A stretch of DNA of 64,000 nt, from assembly GCA_016946835.1 (NCBI GenBank), contig JACVTC010000044.1:901501-965500 (forward strand), written 5' to 3'. The DNA is from Neocallimastix lanati (nom. inval.) (Eukaryota; Neocallimastigomycota; Neocallimastigomycetes; Neocallimastigales; Neocallimastigaceae). The notes under the pieces were generated by a model that worked only from the letters and a program-made list of their open reading frames with translations, searched no databases and was not told the origin of the DNA. A program made the position numbers and the translations under genes. The first letter of the stretch is position 1; each line of letters begins with the position of its first letter. Shown piece by piece: positions 57,713-64,000 of this stretch.

Positions 57713-57918
57713 TGTTAAAAATATAAATATAAAATTATTTAATTATATTAATTTAAGGAGAAATAATATATATTTTAATATATTCATGTAAATTATGTGA
57801 CCAATAATAGTATAAAGTCACGTATTATGTTAACCATAAATAACATAAAAATGTACATTATTATTTTGAACATGATTCTAATATTTTTAATATAATAAAG
57901 ATATTTTTATTTCTAAAA
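57713..57918 (+). repeat. 3' LTR
   Basis: It starts TGTTAAAAATATAAATATAA and is the partner of 54265-54470. Confidence 0.8.
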
Positions 57919-57923
57919 AAAAT

Positions 57924-58466
57924 TAAAAAAAAAAAAAAATAAAGTAAATTTTCATTAATCATATAAAATTTAACTACTAAAGAGTAAAATAAGTTCTAAA
58001 GTTAAAAATTTGGTATGAAATATTCTCTGTGCAGTAAAATGATTATATGGATACAATTTTTTTAAAAAGGTTTTATTTATTTTTTAGATATATTAATAAT
58101 ATTAATATAAAAAAATTTTTATATGATTTATGAATTTAAAACTAATAATGTATTTATGTTTTATTTATTTTTAATATAACAATAATTGATGCAAAAAGTA
58201 TTGATAAATCTATTTTATCTTCCTATATAACTTAATATTTATAAAAATAATTGTAATATTAAGTTTTTATTTTCATTAATTTAAAGTATTATTTATAAGA
58301 AAAATTTTAATTAAATAATATTAAATATATTATTATAATATTATAAATAAAACATCATTTTCTAATAAAATTTTTTATAACTATCTTGATTACTTTTTTA
58401 AAAAGAATAAAAAATTAATACTATTTATAAAATTAATTATTTCTATTGTTATGAGAATTTTATTTC
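57924..58466. other. AT-rich spacer
   Basis: I see no gene. Confidence 0.55.
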
Positions 58467-58718
58467 TTATTTATTTGTATTTTCTTCTTCATTTCTTTCT
58501 TTATTTTCTTGATCATTTTCTTCCTTTTCTTCCTTCTTATTTTCATTATCAATGGTTTTAAGGTAGTATCCATTTGACCATAATAGATAAATTAAAATTA
58601 AAACTAAATAAATAAAAATATAAAAATAAATTAGTAAAACAATTTTTTTAAATAATAGTAATAAATAAATTAAATATAATATAAAAAATAGGATAATTCT
58701 AAAAATTACAATTTCCAT
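58467..58718 (-). CDS. Possible small membrane protein with acidic tail
   Basis: It is an 83-residue frame from ATG 58718. Two hydrophobic segments (about residues 4-24 and 27-47) are followed by a Lys/Glu/Asn-rich hydrophilic tail (KKEEKEENDQENKE). There is no recognised domain. A T-run ending in AG lies about 40 bases upstream on the coding strand and could be a 3' splice site, so this may be the last exon of a longer gene. The composition (Ile/Leu/Tyr then Lys/Glu) is also what AT-rich DNA gives by chance. Confidence 0.3.
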   Translation of the reverse strand: MEIVIFRIILFFILYLIYLLLLFKKIVLLIYFYIFIYLVLILIYLLWSNGYYLKTIDNENKKEEKEENDQENKERNEEENTNK

Positions 58719-59405
58719 AGATGATTTCGTTATTTTTACCTTTTTTTCTAAAAAAAAATTAAAAAATTATAATATAAATATTTTAAATATTTAATATAAA
58801 CAAAAGAAATAATAAAAAAATAAAATATATTATTAAAATTAAAAAAAAAAATAAAAATATTTATAAAAATCTATAATATTTTTTTTTTTTTTTTTTGAAT
58901 TCAGTAGTTAAAATTATATTTTTATTTTCAGTCATAAATATATATATTGAGCTGAATTTATAAAGTTATAAAATGTAATAACATAATGACAATAAATATT
59001 GGAATTAATATTTTTGGCGCCCATACCGACAACATTAGCTCTAGTATTTATGTAAACATTATAGTCTTCTAATTACAAAATATTAGTTTAAACATAAATA
59101 AAAATGAAATTCCATTTTGCTTTTTTTATATTAAAACGAATAATAAATTTTTTTTTCAAAAAATACTATTTCAGTAAATGCATATTAATTATTTATAATA
59201 AATATATTGTAGATTAATCATAAAAAAGAAATTAAATATAATTTTAAAAAAAAAATTGAAAGAAAAACTAGAAAAAATAATTAAAAAATTTAAATTAATA
59301 GGAGTAAAATAAAAAATAGAAGGAAAGTTATTTTTTTATTTTATTTATTTTTTTTTTAAAAAATTTTTATATTTAATTTATTTTTTTTTATTTAATTATC
59401 TTTAT
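58719..59405. other. AT-rich spacer with an isolated GC-rich motif
   Basis: TTTTTGGCGCCCATACCGAC near 59010-59030 stands out. It resembles the TGGCGCC start of some LTR-retrotransposon primer sites, but I see no LTR beside it. Nothing else is supported. Confidence 0.4.
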
Positions 59406-59409
59406 TTTG

Positions 59410-59880
59410 TAAATAAATTTATCTTCTTTAGAGAAAACAACAACATTCGCATTCCTGAAGCTAATGTAGTCAAAATATTAATGATCAACAAATAAATAGT
59501 CATTACCAAAATTAACATTTGCAGGTGTGCTGTCTTGAATTGTACAAGTTAAACCAGTACTCGAGTATTTTAATATAATTTGGATAAGGTTAAGTCATGT
59601 TCTGTATTATCTGCTTCTGTTTGAACAGTACAATCAGTATTATAAAGACATCTAATACTAGAGATATCTTCTCTATATTTGATATAACCACTGGTACACC
59701 TACAATCAGAAGATTTATAAATGAATATTTGTTATTTTACACTTTCAATATCAACAGAAATCTTCAATTAATTTAACTACGGTTTTTTTTTCCATCATTT
59801 AATACTTTAAAAACATTGATACCATCATTAGTTCTATCATCATTAGTATTTATATTAACTCAATTAATTAATTTAATTCA
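59410..59880 (-). pseudogene. Fragment of a Cys-rich GY-repeat secreted protein
   Basis: On the minus strand, broken frames read SSDCRCTSGYIKYREDISSI, RCLYNTDCT, and further on STGLTCTIQDSTPANVNFGN. The Cys-x-Cys...GYI...C...C pattern resembles the repeat units of the gene at 61113 and the C-terminal domain of 42174-45614. Stops and indels (for example near 59590 and 59720) and the lack of a start mark it as a relic. Confidence 0.45.
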
Positions 59881-61112
59881 ATAATTTTTAATTTAAAAAA
59901 ACTGTTTTTAAAATAATAATGATATAAAATTATATATAAAACTAGAGTATTTTATCATTAAATTATGATATAATAAATAAAAATAAAATTATTTATATTT
60001 TTGTCGTGAGATCAAAATTTTAAATTAGAATTACTTTATTGTAATAAAATATTAATAAGTTTTACCATTTTTTTTAATATTGAAATTATCAATCTACTTT
60101 AGATGAATTTTTTGTGAACTAATTTAATAAAAAAACTTTGAATAATTAAAATAAAATATATTTTTAATAATTGAAATAAAATTAAAAAAAAGTAATAATT
60201 ATAAATGAAATAAAAATATTATTAAAATTTATTGTTAATAGTAATAATAAAAAGAAAAGAAATTTTAATAATAAAATAATAAAACAACTTAAAATTTTCT
60301 TAATTTATTTTATTATTCTCTTTGAGGTAAATTAACCTTTAAACTTAAAATTTTTACTACCGATATTATTAAATTTTATTTTATTTTTATTTCTATTAAA
60401 ATAAAATTAATTTTTTTTTTACATCCTTAAAGAACAATAAAAAACTGAAAAAAAAGTATAAAAATTTAAAAAATTTCCATTTTTCATAGTTTTTATTTCA
60501 AGACAAATAAAAAGTTTTCAATCCTTTTAACATTTAAAAATATAAAATTTTTTTAACTAGTAATATTATTTATTTTTTGATTATTTTTAATTAAAATTAA
60601 TATAACTTTTTTTTTATCTTTTTTCATAGGAATTTAGATAAAATAAAAAGAGCTATTTTAATAGTATTGATTTAAAAATATAAAGATATTTAATTTATTA
60701 GTTTCAAAAATTTTAATTTTGTTAATAAGGACAATAATTTTACTTAAAGCTTAATGAAATTTTACAAATATTTTATATTTTTTAAAATATATTTATTATA
60801 ATAACTTTTAAATTGAGAGGTTTTAAAAATTTTTTAATTTTGTATATATATTCTGTATTATATTGTGAAAAGATTTATATAAAGAATTTTTTTAAAAAAA
60901 TATATATTATATATATATATTTGTATTATTTTAATTTATAAATTATATGTTAAATATATAAAAAGAAAAGAATTTAATTCTTTTTTCTTTTATAAAAATT
61001 AATAATATATAATATTATTAAATAAAAAAAAAGCTAAGAGAAAAGGAAGGATTGAATATTATTTCAATAATATTTTGTGTTAAAATAAAATAAAATAAAA
61101 AAAAAGTTGATT
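59881..61112. other. AT-rich intergenic region
   Basis: It is upstream of the gene at 61113 and must contain its promoter. I see no distinct motif beyond T-runs and TATATA stretches. Confidence 0.55.
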
Positions 61113-64000
61113 ATGAATAATATAAAGTTTTTAATCCTGCTACTACTGGTGGGATTTTTAGGTCTTAATTTAGGTATGAAAATTTATTATTATTAGTATT
61201 TCTTTTAATATTAATTAATACTAATAAATTTATAATTTTGATTAAAAAATTGAAATATGAAGTTACAGGGGCAAGTACAGATATAGAAGCTGGTATAGAT
61301 ACAGATATAGATACAGATATAGATACAGATATAGATACAGATATAGATACAGATACAGATACAGAAGTAGCTGAAATTGGTTTCTATTTTGTTGATAATT
61401 CTAATTATAGAAAATGTACAAGTGATGGTAAATGTGATAAAGTCCCTTATCCTACTAATACGTCGTTATGTTCACATGATACAACCGGTACTATTATTAA
61501 AACAGCAGATGGAGTATTTGAACTGTGTCTTGGAAAAATTGATGAAGATATCTATCCTTCAATTAAATTTAAGAATGAAATAGCATCTGAAGCGAATTAC
61601 CTTGTAAAGCATACACCTAACGAAAACAATGTTTTTAATTTCAATGACGAAGCGTTTTACTATGTTATCAAATTAACTAATGAAGGAATTGAATTTGATG
61701 CCGAAAGCACATTTACCGACTATTGTGCAGATATTACTGGTAAAATAACTACTCGCATAGAAGACTTCTGTAGTTCTGAAGGTAGTGGTTTTTACTATAC
61801 TTCCGAAAATGGTATTGTGAAATCGATTCACAGACAATCGGATTATTCAGAAGTACAGAAGTCTCTTGAAGATATTAATTATGAGTGTACAATTTCAATT
61901 TCAGAAAGTGATACTTGTACCACCAAAAAATGTGATAATTATTACGTTAGTGAAAAAAATACTAACCCATCCTATTTGTTTGTTACTAGAGAAGGAAAAT
62001 TCGTTTCTGATGTGAATGGTAAAGGATTCCTTATTAAGGTGGTCAGTGACAAATCATGTTCAGTCGTTACAAAATCATCGGTCTCCGGATATTATGAGAA
62101 TCCTCTCTCCAATAAGAGTACCTATCCATTGATTTATTGTACTGGTGGATATTGTAGTTTGAAGAAAATTGAAGAAGCAAAAGGGAAGTACTATTACTTG
62201 GATGCCCAGGATAATAAGAAATTAATCTTATGTGATGAAACCGAAGACAATGGAAGTTCCGTTATGACATGTGAAACTAAAGAAATTGATAACACTTTTG
62301 TAGGTTATTATAAGAACGCCAATTCTAAAAACGAATTAATTTATTGTAGTGAAAAGAAGGAATGCAATCCAACCGTGGGAATGAATCATTTTGCCTATAT
62401 TACTAGTAACCCTTTAGAAATCATTATTTGTCAGAATGATGAATGTGAGATTGGGGATGGTTCAAAAGACAAATTCTATTTGAATGGTGGAAGCGATAAG
62501 ATTACGAAACCTCTTCTTAAATATGACAGTGATAAATGGGTCAGTACCGCAGCTGTAAAAGATTTTCTTTGTCTGAATGGTATTGAACCTTCTTCGGATA
62601 ATCCGGGAGAAAAAGCATTAATTCTTTGTACGAACACCAACTCTTGTAATGAAATTAATGCTGAGAATTCTCGTATCTTTATCAGTTATACAGATAATAA
62701 AATATATAAATATGACGACTTAAATGAAAAATGGAAAGATAAAGATATTAATTTAACTAGTGCTAAAGCATATATTGTGAATTCAAACTTTGAATTATTA
62801 GAAAAAAATGGAGAAAAAGGTAAATTAGTTTACTGTACCGTAACAACTGATCAACAAGATACTAAATGTTCTATACCATCAAGTTATACTACGTACTATA
62901 TTAATGCTCATGACGAAGGTTTAATTAAGATGATATCAGGTATTCCAAATATTGTTTCAGGAGATGAATTGAAAGATGGTTTTTACGTAAACAGTGTTTC
63001 CGGAACATCACCTGATATTGTTGTATGTGGTAATAAAGTTTGCAGTAAATTTAATGAGACAGAAGAAAATTGTATAGATGGCGTCATCATTACCTCAAAG
63101 GGAAAATTTTGTAGTAAGAGGGATGATGAGGGAAAGGGGTCAAGCTTTCCTACAACGACCTCAAAATATATTCTCAAAATTGGTGATGGTAAAATAAATG
63201 GCAAAAGCACTGATAGTTATTTGTTTTCCGTGGATGGAAAAACGCTTCATATCATTGAAACGACATCCACTGATTATTACTTGGTCAGTTATACTACTAA
63301 ATCCGGTTCTACTGATAAAATTTCTGAAAACGTTTTTGTAACTAAAGCAGATACAGATGGTATTGTCTATGAATGTACAAATGGTCAATGTACAGCACAG
63401 TCTTTTTCAGATGGAACCTATTATTCCAATAGTGATGTTAACACTGCCGGTAAATACGCATTTATTCATTGTAAAACAGATAATTCTGTAAGTAAATGTG
63501 CATTGGAAGCCAATACAGATAAGACAAACTATTGTGTTAAAGATGATAAATTAATGTTATGTAACAGTTGTAGTGACACTGCATCTAATTGTATAGGACA
63601 ATCTGCAAAGGATGGCTTTTATCTTAGTAATTCTGAAAAGAAGATTATTAGTTGCAATGGTAATAGATGTGAAGACTACTCTAATACAAGTGTAGGTTAT
63701 TATTTAAATCAAAATATCACAGCTCCTCTAGTACAATGTTACAATTCGATGGGTTCTATTAATTGTAAATATTTAATTACCATCAATGAAGGATACTATA
63801 TTAAAGAGGATGAAAAATTAATTAGCTGTACTTCTTCTTCCTGTAAAGAAATAGATAATCCAGAGGGATGGTACAAGAGTGGTGAAAACGGAAAAGCTAT
63901 TATTCGTTGTACTAAAAGTACAAATGGTGATATTGAGAAAACTTTATGTACGGCATATCCAGTTCCAATTATTGGATACTATGTTAACGGTAATGGCCAA
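61113..64000 (+). CDS. Large secreted Cys/GYY-repeat protein, scaffoldin-like (two exons seen, 3' end outside window)
   Basis: Exon 1 is 61113-61173 and encodes a signal peptide (MNNIKFLILLLLVGFLGLNL). Intron 61174-61268 is 95 nt with GTATGA donor, TACTAAT branch site (61219-61225) and TTACAG acceptor. Exon 2 opens at 61269 and stays open to the window end, giving at least 930 residues. After the splice comes a short DT/DI tract (IDTDIDTDID), then about 20 or more degenerate repeats of 30-50 residues with pattern GYY-x-N...L-I-x-C...C. Examples are GYYKNANSKNELIYC, GYYLNQNITAPLVQC and GYYIKEDEKLISC. Large secreted non-catalytic Cys-repeat proteins of this kind include the ScaA scaffoldins of anaerobic-fungal cellulosomes, which bind dockerin-bearing enzymes. 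Membership of that family is inference. A C-terminal anchor would be expected beyond the window. Confidence 0.8.
61174..61268 (+). other. Spliceosomal intron
   Basis: GTATGA...TACTAAT...TTACAG, phase 1. It joins the signal-peptide exon to the repeat exon; without it the frame meets a stop at TAG a few codons after GTATGAAA. Confidence 0.85.

Larger units (their letters stand above)
54265..57918 (+). mobile_element. Non-autonomous LTR retrotransposon with decayed cargo
   Basis: Two LTRs of about 206 bp (54265-54470, 57713-57918) share most of their sequence. AAAAT lies directly outside both ends (54260-54264, 57919-57923), compatible with a 5-bp target duplication, although the flanks are low complexity. 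The primer site (54471), leader hairpin array (54805-55020) and polypurine tract (57697-57712) are all present. No gag-pol is recognisable. A solo LTR of the 12767 family is nested in reverse at 55266-55552. The interior from about 56290 holds coding-like DNA interrupted by TAA/TAG. Confidence 0.8.

Noticed and set aside
61377-63388. Short frames on both strands inside the last gene
   Set aside because: Shadows of the long exon 2 frame that continues to the window end.

Overview
The window is very AT-rich eukaryotic DNA. It has spliceosomal intron signals, long homopolymers, (TAAAA)n and (ATT)n microsatellites, many retroelements, and few genes. The extreme AT bias, the secreted Cys-rich repeat proteins (scaffoldin-like, with GYY..C..C repeats), LRR and DC-x-S-x2-C surface-type proteins, and FLYWCH-MULE transposons together suggest an anaerobic gut fungus (Neocallimastigomycota). 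This assignment is inference. The intact host genes use the standard code and end in TAA or TAG.

Layout. 1-1590 is a minus-strand Ty1/copia gag-pol fragment. 2310-7800 is a complete LTR element (207-bp LTRs, ATTAT target duplication) with no recognisable gag-pol. It carries a secreted Cys-rich gene and a PI-PLC fragment on its antisense strand. 7801-11000 holds decayed LTR debris. 11676-12640 is a GC-richer, Gag-like decayed coding stretch. 12767-19619 is a complete but inactivated Copia element with an ATATT duplication. 20896-21595 is a truncated LTR plus leader. 21.6-37.9 kb is a cluster of four FLYWCH/MULE transposases. Two of them sit in the arms of a roughly 12.5-kb imperfect palindrome around a third; the copy at 33361-34809 is intact. 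38.7-41.2 kb has an LRR pseudogene and an LTR remnant.

42174-45614 encodes a secreted protein with about 900 residues of Asp-Thr repeat. 47827-49860 encodes a glycosyltransferase fused to a polysaccharide pyruvyl transferase-like domain and a degenerate second glycosyltransferase domain. 53192-53686 is a tRNA-like SINE candidate. 54265-57918 is a third LTR element with a nested solo LTR and decayed foreign-looking coding DNA. 61113 to the end is a two-exon gene for a large secreted Cys/GYY-repeat protein that runs off the window.

Main themes. (1) The Copia-type elements share a primer-binding site complementary to the 5' half of tRNA-Lys(CUU) and leader arrays of direct repeats that each fold as a hairpin. 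Two of them carry non-retroviral cargo. (2) MULEs have built a large palindrome. (3) The host genes encode surface or secreted machinery: two proteins share a signal peptide, DT tract and Cys/GYY architecture, and one enzyme probably modifies glycans.
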